Positions 1-22,700 of a stretch of DNA of 64,000 nt are shown here, piece by piece. Made by a program: the position numbers and the translations under genes. This stretch comes from Apostichopus japonicus. Lineage: Eukaryota > Echinodermata > Holothuroidea > Aspidochirotida > Stichopodidae. Position 1 is the first letter of the stretch; each line of letters begins with the position of its first letter. The notes beneath the pieces are model-generated. The model was given only the letters and a program-made list of their open reading frames with translations. It ran no database searches and was not told where the DNA came from. Location of the stretch: assembly GCF_037975245.1 (NCBI RefSeq), contig NC_092576.1:10001501-10065500 (forward strand). The letters are read 5' to 3'.

Positions 1-1086
1 CTCGCCCGAAGAAAAAGCCAAATTTTTTTTCGCGCGCAAAGCGCGCGTCCAACATATCGATGCCAATATCACATAAGCAAGCATCGGTCATTACATCAAA
101 TGGCATCGTGTACCGCACGGTCCGTGAAAGTTGCACAGTATACCGCCGGATGCTAATGTAAACAACCAAATGTCTTATGTATATAGAGAAAAAGCATACA
201 GATCCATCTATGTCAAAACTCTCTTTTACAGTAGTAATGTCGGCCAAGCTTAGAACTTTATTTTAATTACCAAGGAGATCATTTTTAAGCTATTCGTTGC
301 TATTTATTTTTCTTTCATGCAGTAGGTGCCCGAAAAAATGGGGAAAAATTTGGTTGCGGGGGGGGGGGGGGGCTGCAGCCCCGCCTCCTATGGGACCTAC
401 GCCTATGTGTGTAGTGCTCGGTTTCGATATACCTGATATCGGAAATATATAATATAATATTTTTCATTTCCTTCAACCAAGTTTCATAATAGCCATTATA
501 AGAGGTTGCAATATTTCTACACCAATAAATTAACTGTGTCTGAATTTTCGAAAATTTCCTGACCAACATTCTTCATCATACTTCCTCTACTCATGCAATT
601 TTGACCTGTATATTAGGGGTTCAACCAGGTTTTCTATATTGTTGTCCATAGATTGAATTTTGTGCAATATTATGGGTATGTTTTGAAGTGATTTTTATTC
701 ACGAGAAATGTGAATTTTCAAATTCTGAACAAATAATGGGCTTAAAACCTTGAAAAGTGGGGCTTTCGGATATTGTGGGCCGTGACGTAGAATCACCTAC
801 AAAAGCAATGATCCATAGGACATGCAATGAGGTCGAACATGATGTGTGACTGGTGACAATCTTCAAAAAGGTTATGGATGGAAAAAAACTTTTGGGAAAT
901 ACTTGGTTCTCAGGCAAAAGTGTACATCTGGTTGCTCATTTTCAAGCCCGAGAAGTGCCATTTCTGGTGATCTGGGGGATATCAAAACCAGAAATTTTCT
1001 TGTACGCTCCGCGCCAACCGATGGTGGCGCTCCGCTTAGATAGTAATTCGCGCCCCCCGGGTTAGAAAATCCTGGATACGCGCCTG
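1..1086. mobile_element. End portion of a TIR DNA transposon (family also at 24.05-25.92 kb), cut by the window edge
   Basis: This stretch matches the right half of the complete element at 24052-25920. Shared parts are the start (compare about 1-230 with 24968-25175) and about 600-1086 with 25440-25920. It ends in the same terminal sequence, CCTGGATACGCGCCTG, at 1071-1086. The middle (about 240-590) differs between copies and holds a G-rich palindromic block near 355-400. The left end lies outside the window. There is no long ORF, so this is a non-autonomous or decayed copy. Confidence 0.7.
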
Positions 1087-4010
1087 ATAACCATGTTAAT
1101 TACTCATCCTCAAGTTCAAGTTCTAGTTTAGAAGTTATGCACACATTATGTTCACTAAATATTTGTTAAATTATATATGTTAAATATGATGCCAGGTACA
1201 GGGGGAGGGGAAACTGCCCCCTGAAATTCCCACTTCCTAAATGAATTAGCATGACCGACATATACAAATAAAAATTTCAATTTGTGTTTTCGGAAGTTTC
1301 GCTTCACATTAACCTGTGCGCGAAAGTGTCTGAGCAACAAAGTTTCATGATAAAATTGAACGTAATAACGTTTATTGGCTTCGTTTGATGAAACATATCT
1401 TGGATGAGATCGGAGTTTGATTATTTGCCATTATAATTAGAAATATACGTAATCTGCTATAGGCCAATTATAGGCCCATGGCTACTATAATTAATCGACG
1501 GATTTGGCAGCGATAAGTACTAAAACTGAAGCCAATAAACAATTAACACGCTGTTTCTGTAGTGACCTCTGGCGAAGTCACGTATAGCCTAGACTGACAA
1601 GTAAACAAGAATCCCCAAACTCTGTAAATAATAAATTTCTAATTGGCGAAGGGGCATAGCCTATAACAAGAAAGTAAACAAGGGGCAAATATTCAGATCA
1701 CTCACACTAATTACCATTAATACCATTAATGGTTACCATTAACCATTAATGGTTTTTCATGATATGACGGGGGACTTGCACCTGGCACATATTTTCCCCC
1801 TCTAAGTTATACACCTCACCCCTTCCCGGGCCCAGTTTTGTGAAAACCTCCAAAGTATCTCGATCAGTTTTCATTATGTCGACGTGCCACCTTCTTGTAA
1901 AAAGTATTCTTACTCTTTCCCATATGGAAAAGGAAGAAACTTGCTAATTACACAAATATTTGTGTAATAAGCAAGTTTCTTCCTTTTAACGTGTTCATAA
2001 TTAGCCTATATAGAGAGGATTAAGAAAAGATAAAATTACAATAGCCATTTTAATGGAAGAAACAAAAACAGGTATTTGTGGTACGTACGGAATGTTCAGA
2101 CGACCTATTTTGTCGGACGTTTTCGAAGACACTTTCGTGGGTTTCGCCTTGCATAAATCCACCCTCCTCTGGAATTAAGTGTTTCCTACCCCCCCCCCCC
2201 CCCCAACCAAATTTCCCCCTCCCCAACCATTCCTCCCCTGAACATTCTCACCTCCCTCTTCTTACATCGTCTGTGTCTCCACTTAATTAGTTTGAAGCTT
2301 TTTAATTGGCAGTTTCATTCACTGACAAAGAATAACGGTTACGTATAGAAATAGCCTGTACCATACTGTAGACAGATACATGTGTACACCCACCCACACA
2401 CTGTTGCTAGTGACACTAACATTATGTTTATGAAATACGAGCTTAGCCACAAACAGTAAGCGGTACTAGCGTTCGTGCAATAGAGACTGATTGGAAATAC
2501 AGACAACTGCAGTTTTAACCTTTTTTGCATCTTTTACTTTCACACGATCCTTCTCATCAAGTCAACGATTAATGGGGACAACCCTTGACGACTGACAACT
2601 GCTTAGTTTACGTAAGACGAAAAAACGAATTTGATTTTGAGTGTTACTGTTAGGCCGTTTATAGTTCTTTGGTTAGGCCTACATTAAGCTAGGCTACTGT
2701 GTGTATCTAGTGTAACTTCTAGGCTATAGATAGCCTAGCCTATGCACATTAACGGAATGTCTTTTTTTGTTCAAGTGTCAGTAAACTGGGAGGACTAGCC
2801 TGCAGTGCAAATTAGGCCTATCTAACTGACATATTGTAATTAGCCTAATCCCCCAAACTGGTCATACGTACTCACACACATCAGGAACGTTGACCAGTTA
2901 TAGCCTAGGATTTCATTCTAATTTCTAGGTCAAGTACTTAGTAGGCCTACTGAGTAGGAGATTGTTATTTCATTGTAGAGACAACTCAGGGAATAAACAA
3001 CTGCACACCGTGGTAGTGTTTGCTCTACTGATCTATTACTCTCATCTTCTAATCTGTCACAGAGACAGATGACATTCCTTACTCCTTAGTGTACAGATTA
3101 CATACAATACATACTTAGTATTACCTAGGATTACATAGGCTTAGCTATTCTTACTATCTTAGGATAACTTCATTGACTTTCTATTCTACCCAGTATCATA
3201 AGTATAGTAAACATTTACAATAGGCTAACCTGGATAAAGCCTTGGCATCTACCAATAATGCATACAGTTTATCTATGTTGTGATATGAACATGTAACTTA
3301 TTTCAATGAATTGGGGCAGTCTTTAATTCCTTTTAACTTGGAGGCCTAGGCTAGGCCCTGTATCTAAGTTATACCATCCTTGTGTTAGGTCTAGAATGAC
3401 TTACTGACAAAACCTCTTTGCTAATTTCATTGTGTTTAAATGACAGTCATATGTGCGAAATAGAGAAACAGTGATTTTACCCTCAAAATCACTGTTGTGA
3501 CTGAGTGTTCCTTGGCAAGGAGAAGTTGGTTGGGATGTTACAGTGGCATAATGCTGAGGACAGACATATTTATTTGCCCATAATGCTCTAATTGGAGCTT
3601 GCCAAAGAGCTTAATCCACCCCCCCCCCCCCAAAGTAACCAAACTTCCTTACCAGGAAGACAGTGTTTACAGGGTAGTAACTTCAGCTATTCATCTGGTA
3701 CTTAGGTACCACATCCAAAGTATATGTGAAGTTAATACATTTGTGATTATTTAGGCTATTTGACAACATATGTAACCATTACATTATACATGTTTCAGTA
3801 GGCAAAGTGTTATAACAAAATAATGAAATACTCTTCTCCATAGTTATTTAGCTTTGTCTCAATGTCTGAGCCATTTTTTTTTCTGGTACAGTAGTAGACA
3901 GAACAAAGTATTTGTGGAAACTTTAAGCAATTGTAACAAACAAACCTTTAGCAAACAGATCTGATCTTTTACGGATTGAAACATCTTTCTTTTTTCTTTT
4001 TCTATTGCAG
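1087..4010. other. Upstream region of the LIX1-like gene; no coding region recognised
   Basis: No conserved protein segment is seen in either strand. The region contains a near-perfect 60-bp palindrome (1928-1987), repeated ACCATTAATGGT motifs (about 1715-1755), a C-run at 2190-2206, a C-run at 3618-3630, and a dense group of TAGGCCTA-like motifs between 2640 and 3370. An 11-bp perfect hairpin (ACAGTGATTTT with its complement) lies at 3468-3495. The gene's noncoding first exon and promoter probably lie here or further upstream, because the first coding exon starts behind a splice acceptor at 4009-4010. Confidence 0.5.
1928..1987. repeat. 60-bp near-perfect palindrome
   Basis: The two 30-bp arms meet without a spacer at the centre (ACAAATATTTGT) and differ at a single position, 29 of 30 bases being complementary. 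The outer ends are AAAAGGAAGAAAC and its complement. No flanking target-site duplication is evident. It could be a small foldback element or a cruciform-prone regulatory palindrome; the sequence does not decide. Confidence 0.85.
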
Positions 4011-4032
4011 TGGAATTGCTCGTGTGATGTGA

Positions 4033-14972
<10,940 letters not shown>

Positions 14973-15045
14973 TAAAAAAACAGAATTAATCCGTACTCTG
15001 AGTCCCCTTTCTTTCGATGTCAAACTGATCTTGAGGATCGTTTAA

Positions 15046-15051
15046 AATAAA
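15046..15051 (+). promoter_or_regulatory. Likely polyadenylation signal of the LIX1-like gene
   Basis: AATAAA lies 122 bp after the stop codon, and no better signal is nearer. A G/T-rich tract follows (15240-15290), though it is rather distant. The call rests on motif and position only. Confidence 0.5.
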
Positions 15052-15059
15052 GTTTGAGT

Positions 15060-18000
15060 AATGGATAAGTTTTAAACTTTTATCGCACATAGTTTAATGA
15101 TGTTAGGGAGAATCCTTTTACTGTTAGTTTTTATCACGGTTACAGAGAAACATCTATTATCAAATATGCACCAATCACAGCCATGGTTTGTATCAGTATG
15201 TTTCTTCCGTTAACGACTTATCTGTTTGACTCACAGGCTTTTAAATGGGGTTGTTGAGGGGGTAGGAGGGGGGTGGAGGGAAGGGCATTATATGAATCTG
15301 TCAAAAGCAGTCAAGTTCTCCGAACAGGACCTGTTTGTCGATTGCTGTCAAAGGGGTAGCTCATAGATATTTATCTATCTGTAGAAGATAAATGCAAATA
15401 TTACTCACTATGTGTCAAAGATATCTTAGACGTAGTTCTTAGAAATTAACCCATATCTAGTAGATAAACCCGTTGGTATGAACTCCAATCTGTCATTGCT
15501 CATGTCATCATGACACATGCTCTCCAAAAGTTGTCACTTACAGTTTTATAGTTTTTGTCATCCATTCGAAATAATTCTGAATCAAATAGGATGATGAATA
15601 TTCACGTTTTGTTTATTCATAAAGAGATCCCTTCCGATTGGTGGATGATGTCACACCCAAATACCTCGTAGCCTTCAGTGTGCTAGCTGTAAGGGGGATA
15701 GCACACACCTTAGAACTCAATCTTGATGAACAAAGCTTTAGTCAGTCTTGCCAAAGATCATTAGTTGCGAAGAAATGTTAGTAAAAAGGAACATTTTTCA
15801 TTTGTAGATAGAGTTCCTTTAGAAAAAAAATGTTATCAGTTATTGTAGATAAAGTACCTTTAAAGAAAGTTGTCATGCATTATAATTATACTTGCACCAG
15901 TTGTTATTTCTTGTAAGCTGAAGAAAAAAGTATTTCTCCTCATTTTTCCTTATGAATGTTCTTAATTTTAATGTCTGATATGGTTTACAGGTGTCATAGA
16001 CCTGTTTGCAATGGGGTTAGGGTGGGGGGGAGGGTGTGGTAGGGAGGGGAATATTGAGGCTGAAAATTATTCATTGATTCAATACTGGCATTTTTCTTTT
16101 CTCCACATCCACCATTTTTTTTCTAAAAATTAAAAGAATTAAGTACTTTAAAAGTATTCACATTGAGGCTGAAGTATTTCATGAAGTAAATAAGTATTCA
16201 ATTGCTTTGTTTTTATCTTCACCAAGTCCAACAAATTTTAGTTTTCAAGAATGAAAATATTTAATGTGATAAAGTATTCGTACTTATTTTTGAGGCTGAA
16301 AAAAAGGGTTTCATTAATCAAATAATTTATTAACTACCAGCTTTTTGTTTTATACCAAATCCAGCATTTTTAATTTTCAAGAATTTAATAATTATCTTTA
16401 TTAAATAGTTTGAGGCTGAAGATTTCTATTTTTAATATTTTAGTGATTAATACTAACTAATATTTTCTCTTTATACCCCCAAGCTCACCTTCTGCTATAT
16501 CGGGGGTTTCTCGATTAATTCTCTACAGTGGCCAATGAAAACCAAAACATGCCAGTTGCAGCAAAAGGCCAGACAGGATAAAAATCTCAGTAAACATGGA
16601 TAGAGTTATGTTCAGAAATACACCAGTAGGGTGCTAATTCCTAAGGCCTTACTAACCAACATTCCAGCTAAGTACAAGACTGTTGGCACATTTTTCTTTT
16701 GAGTGCGGGATTGAACACTTTCCATGACCATACTTGGCCCCAAGGGTCACCCACTTCTGTACTGTATATCTTAAAGGTATGCTTTTTTTATCCTCATGGC
16801 CCCAAATATGCTAGATATTGAAATATGGTCACCTTTGGTCAAAATTCTTAAACTGTTTTATAACAACTTTTGAGGAAATTTCCCTCACTGGGACATTCAG
16901 TCATCTTCAAGTGTGTACCTTAAAAATGTCTGCGAACAATTTGGAGAGTAAAGACCTCCAGGAAAGTACTTTTTGAAAACTTCTAGCAATTATAGCGTGC
17001 TATAGTTTGGGGCCTATACAGCAGAGGTGAATTTAAACTAAAAAACAATTTGACTCACAAACTTACATGGTGATTCCTTTCATTCATTTCGATTCTATTT
17101 TAATATTTTTTTTTATCACTTTGAGACAGCTTTAAAACTTGAAGGTTCAAAAGTATTCACATTTCGAGGCTGACAGATATTTTCTTCAATGCATTAATAA
17201 CCCAAATTATGCAACCCTTTGTTGTTTTGGTAAGAATTTCTAAATAATATTGTTTCAGAATTTGATACTAAAAAGTCAGTTTGGTACAAAAAAACTGTAC
17301 CAAACTGTATTCATGAAGACCATGCATTTTCAAGATGAAATCTTTCATGGTTTTCGTTATATTTTATCAGTCCTTGTAAAAAACAGGCAGAAAACAAGGA
17401 TTTTTTAGTTTAATTCGTAGATAGCAAACACGACTGTTTAGGTATCATCCTGTTACATATTTATGACCTCAGCTTGACTAGGGTCGTCCGCAGAATCGAG
17501 GCATATTTGTACCAGTGTTTCCAATTTTTAAATCAAATATTTTTCATATAGCAAAAGAGAGAAAAATATAAAGTCATCTTTGAAAATCGTTTATTCTAAT
17601 AGAACAATTCTCGTCTCTAGTTGGTATTCACTTATTCGTTTGTCTGAAGATACATCTTTTGGAAACCCATATTGTGAGAAGTTGTAGCAAAATTAAATTA
17701 CTATATTTCAAGGGTGTGTGTGGACTGTTTAACTCGATGAAATATATGGGGGGTTTTATTGTCGATTTTAATATTAGGATTGTTTGTTCTTTTCCCAGGT
17801 ATTCCTGTTGTAAATAAAACCAAAGATGTATTGTAAGATGAAGTGAATATTTGAGGTTGTTTGTGATGGCAGAGGCTTGTTTTAAAATTAGGTTTTTTTT
17901 ATTTTTGTAAAACTTTAAGCTGTCGCTTTTGTTGTATTCAAAACTTCTTCGCATATTTCTTACTTGCTCTCACCCAAGATATTTTGGTTATCCTTCCTGT

Positions 18001-18990
18001 TGTTTTCCTGGAAAAGCAAAATTCTTTCCGGGGGGGGGGGGGGTGCCATGTGATGAATCAAAAATTGGCCTTGCTAGTCATAAACTAGAAAAACAAAAAC
18101 ATCCGGCTTGCAGCAAAAACAAAACCTTTCATTTCCTGTTTTTTTAAACAATGTTTTGCTTCACTAAGCACTTCTAAAGTACGGTAAATTTTAAAGTTGC
18201 CCACAAACTGGCAGTTTCGCCAGTGTGAAAAAACTTGTCTGTAAAATAAAACTGCAAATTCAGAATTTTTGAAGGGCAGGAATTTGTTTCCTTTACAGAT
18301 ACAATCGTAAGTTGTTGTTTTGTTTTCTAAGACTCATAACTTGGGGAACAGTTTTCCTCTAAAAGTATGAATGCCATGCCAGAAATTGTTAAAAAGTTGC
18401 ATATTTTGCCCAAAGAAAACTTGCTGAATCTCTTCTACGCCGTTTAGCATACGCTTTAATTTGGTAGAAGGATTAACTTTCATGCTCTTAGCAAGAATAT
18501 ATCAAGATTTATTCTGATGCTAGTAACATTTTAAAAAATTTCATAAATCATGAACGAGCTCCAGTTACAATTTACTCATGTACTGTTTTACTGTTATTTC
18601 CTGTTTTGCTTTCTTTACCTTTATGTTATTTTTAAGAGCACCTTTTTTTATCTGTGACAGATCCTAAAATTAATATTAAATAAAATGAAAAATCTCGAAA
18701 TACTTTACACTTTTTCTTCCTTCTGTCTGGACTTTGTATCTAATTTTGAAAAGCTTGTGTATAAGACAGAAATTACATAAAACATTATTCTTTGGAAAAT
18801 CTGCAATACTGTTTATTACAAAAACATTTACAAGTTATTAGTGAAGCTCAAACATCCCTCTCCCCATCCCCATCCAACCAAACCATCCCCATCTCAACCC
18901 CCATCTCACCCCCAACCCCCATCTCAACCCCCCATCTCCTCCAAAAGAAACACTTAATACAGAAAATCTAGCATTGCTCAGTAATGATGG
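15060..18990. other. Intergenic region between the convergent LIX1-like and SF3A2 genes
   Basis: No conserved coding segment is seen. The region has G-rich tracts at 15245-15285 and 16015-16050, a diverged ~120-bp tandem repeat (16050-16450), a G-run at 18030-18042, and C-rich CCCCATC repeats at 18855-18935. The passage around 16975-17030 resembles part of the inverted-repeat element at 46.9-47.3 kb (both share ATAGC-GCTATAG and TATACAGCAGA text). Confidence 0.55.
16050..16450. repeat. Diverged ~120-bp tandem repeat marked by GAGGCTGAA
   Basis: GAGGCTGAA starts units at 16055, 16164, 16292 and 16412, followed each time by TTTCATT-, CCAAATCCA/CCAAGTCCA- and TTTTCAAGAAT-like text. A lone GAGGCTGA at 17165 may be another remnant. 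The units are AT-rich and well diverged, so the array is old. Confidence 0.6.
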
Positions 18991-18996
18991 AAATAA

Positions 18997-19002
18997 TTTA
19001 TT
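18997..19002 (-). promoter_or_regulatory. Candidate polyadenylation signal of SF3A2
   Basis: TTTATT on the plus strand is AATAAA on the minus strand, about 750 bp after the SF3A2 stop. Another TTTATT lies at 18811. Which one is used, or whether a variant hexamer nearer the stop is used, cannot be told from sequence alone. Confidence 0.3.
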
Positions 19003-19748
19003 TTACACTCTCATATTCACTGCATCGAGGAATGCAGGGTTTTGTAGATTTTGCAAGTCTTTCCTTTCCTCTCCAAATCAATCGATCGATAAATTGATAA
19101 ACCAATAAAATGCAATATCATGTCTGTTTTGAGTTGAGGAAATTTAAAAATATTCAAACTCTCAATCTCAACTTTTAAAAATTAAGAAATAAACTGAAAT
19201 ACATCATCATTAGTCACATACTCCTTCAAACTAGTAACCAACAGTAACCATCAATGTTTAACTGCTTGTTGTAAACAGTTGTAAAAATGTTTGTGTTGTA
19301 AACAGTTGTAAAAACGTTGTAAACAGTTGTAAAAATGTAACTCCCTCTGTTTAACGGACCAATCAGAGTCATTGATAGTAAATCATTTAAATATCTACAT
19401 AGCAACTCAATATCCAGGTTCTTACATCCTCTGTGGAAATCTTGTACCCATCTTTGCTTATCGACGACTGTCGTTTAGTTCTGTCGAACACAAGATTCAT
19501 CGGGACAAATGTTGCCGAACCAGGAGGACAAATCCGTCCAGTTTCTGAACCATATCTACTCTACAATCAGTTTGTTAGAGGGATTCACAGGACGGCATTG
19601 CTTCATTCGTAGGTGTTCCATCCATCTCTCTGGTTTTAGCTTCCAATCGGGGACCATCACCGTAATCGATACCACACTTGGCTCTGTATTTCTTTGTTGT
19701 TCACAATATTGAAGAAGATCAGTCAGTGCATCTCTAGACAGAACTCGG

Positions 19749-22700
19749 TTATGACGACGTTTCATTCGAAGACCCGACATCTGCCTCCATAAGTGGCATA
19801 GGCATTGGGGGAGGTGGAGGGGGAGGAGGGGCACCCAGGGGAAAGCTGGGGGGTGCACCTGGCGTTGGCATAGAAGGGGGCGGAGGAGGGGGAGGTATGG
19901 GTGGTGGTGGAATGAGACCAGAGGTGCTAACCGGTGGAGGAGGCCCACCGGGGGGTGGTAGAGGTACCCCGGGCGGTGGACGAGGTGGTCCAGAGGGGGG
20001 TGGAAGGGAGGTGCTGAAGGTCGGAGGAGGCGGAGGGGGCATTGGTAATGACATGGGTGGTGGTAGGTGCATCCTTGGCGGCATAGGCGGACCAGGAGGA
20101 CCAAAATTTGGTGGGAAGGGAGGGAATCCACCGGGGATATTTGGAGGTCTCGGCATTCCGGGAACTGGAGGAGGGGGTGGTCTGGGCATGCTCGGCTGTG
20201 GGGGCGGAGGAGGTCCAGTCTTGTTGATCACAGGAGGGGCCGGTGGTCCGGGGGGTTTGATCTCCATCTTGAAGTGAAATTGCAGGAAGAACTAGAGAGA
20301 GAGAGAGAGAAGTAAAATATCAGTAAATCATGATTAACTAGCTCATTGACAGTTTTACCAAACTGAGTAATATCCTAAAATAAGATGGTCATAGCATAAA
20401 CAACTGAGACTCTCCTTATTCTTTTCTCTTCTTCTTCCCAGCAAATGAAGGTGAAGAAAGTTAAGAGTGAATTAATCTGATTCAAATCACCACATCTGGT
20501 CATCCAGATTTTATTAATCAAGGAATATTCTCACCATCAACTGAAAAACAGGTCTTGGGGTTGCTAGTGAGCCTGGGCTATTCTCCTATTTTTCCTATTA
20601 ATTTTTATAATGTAACTCCCGTGACAAGATTCATTTTCCTGTAACAAGACCAGTCATTGGGTCTGTTTTGCCCTGTAATAAGGCCAGTCCTGTGATGACC
20701 CAGTCAGCACCAAGGGCAAAAACAATACAGGAACCGGCCCTCGGTTTATTTAAAGAGCAATGTTAACAAACAACAATCTTGGAACAGACGATACCTAATC
20801 TAGGTTATCTGGAGCAAAAGATAACATCTCGTCCAGAGTTTTGCAACACATCTACCACAAATTTGCCCTCTGAACCACTGCCTGCCCCCCCCCACCTCCC
20901 CCCTTCTTCTTAACTTTGAATCAGAAAAAGGAGTGTAGCTATGTCCAGTTAGCCTTCAGAATGGTATCGTTAGGCCTTTATCTGCTTTGATAATGTCTAG
21001 TCCAGAAGTTTGCAAAATATTTACCCCAACTTTGCCCTCACACTTGTCCCCCCCCCCACCCTCTCCACTCCTCCTCCTCTTTCGTTACTGTAGCTATGGC
21101 TAATTAACCTTCAGAATGGTATCGTTACTTCTTACCTGCTTTGTTTCTGTGTTCCACGTCGTCCAGAACTTTCCCTCCGACTTGTCGACTTCTCGGCTTG
21201 GAATCTAACGGAAGAGAGGTGAACAATTAAAATCCAGCTCCCTCTCTCTGAAAAGTTCAATTCTGGCTCAATTTTCTTTTGCTCTAAGAGACTCTTGGCA
21301 TCCATCACAATGTAGAAAACTCTTGGAATTTTTCATGTTTCATATTTCATTATATTTTACTTTTGCATTATATTATAATTGATAATATTAATTTATTCTA
21401 TAATTTATATATATAACATTATTATTATATATTATTTACATTATTATTATAATTAATTTCATATATTTATATATATATATAATGTATTATTATATATAAA
21501 CTTACACTATAATTATATTATAATTTTTCATTATATTATAAACAGGTTTGAATGAACACTTGTGACCCTCTTCCGTAGTTGTGTTGGGAAGAAAACTAAA
21601 AATAATCAAGGAAATTATGTACTTTTTTGCCAACTATATTGCAGAGATGAAGGGAATGAAAAGAGGCAGATAATAACATTGGTGTCTTTTGTTTCTTGTA
21701 CAGAGTAATCGTCGAACCTAATACGCAAAAATATTCTAAATGTATGAAAGAAAAAGTAAAGAGCTTGTATCATTTTCTGCGTAGAAGTGGCAATTTATTT
21801 CAACAGTATCTTTGTAAGGGCATGGTAACAATTACTGTAGAATAAACTCAATGGTCCCAGACCCCAGTGCAACCATTAACTGTTTAGTAACATCCTGTAT
21901 AATGCGTGGACCAAACTCTTTTTTCCGTTACAAATTTTGCGACTAAGCCCGGGGGTGGAATGTGCTTGCATCATAGCTGCCCCTCCCATCCACACGACCT
22001 GATCACACACAAAACATATTACGAGTTTGCTACGGTATCCAAAATCGCAACTTACACATACCTAACCTTAAGATATCAATTTTTTAGTATCTTCATGATA
22101 TTATTAAGCTTACATTTCTATGCCGTAAAACTTCCTGGCAGTGTGTCCTGTCTTACCTGCAAACTGGCTTTCCAGCTTAAGTGCTGCATAAACAAAATGG
22201 AGAGCTAATTCTGCAAATCCTCAACGAGAAATGCAAAACAATCATTGTGAAGGACACTCACTTTGAAAGAGATAGTTTCGTACGGTTCGGCTGCAAAGAG
22301 TAGATACTGCCATTTCTTGTCTGGCGGTTCCACTCTCTGTTCGTAGGCTGACATGAAGCGATGCCTGGGATTGATGCCCTCTGCGACCTCTGGATAGTCC
22401 ACCTGAGAAAAAGGGAGGAAGGAAAAACAGATGCATAAAATTAAAGATAAGAATAAGTAATATTGCTTCAAGGAGACAGATACCTAATCCCATCATCATG
22501 GGCAGGCAAAATATATTAAGAAAAAAAAATTATTACACACACCTAAGAGAAGGGAGGAAGAAAAAACAGATGCATAAAATTTAAGATAAGAACATTAATA
22601 TTGCTTCAAGGGGACAGAAACCTAATCCCAACATCATCGGCAGGCAGGAAATATTTAAGAAAAAAAATTATTACACACCTGAGAGAAGGGAGGGAGAAAA

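Noticed and set aside
19556-20131. 191-codon minus-strand ORF and 126-codon plus-strand ORF over the proline tract
   Set aside because: They are frame-shifted and antisense shadows of SF3A2 exon 7.
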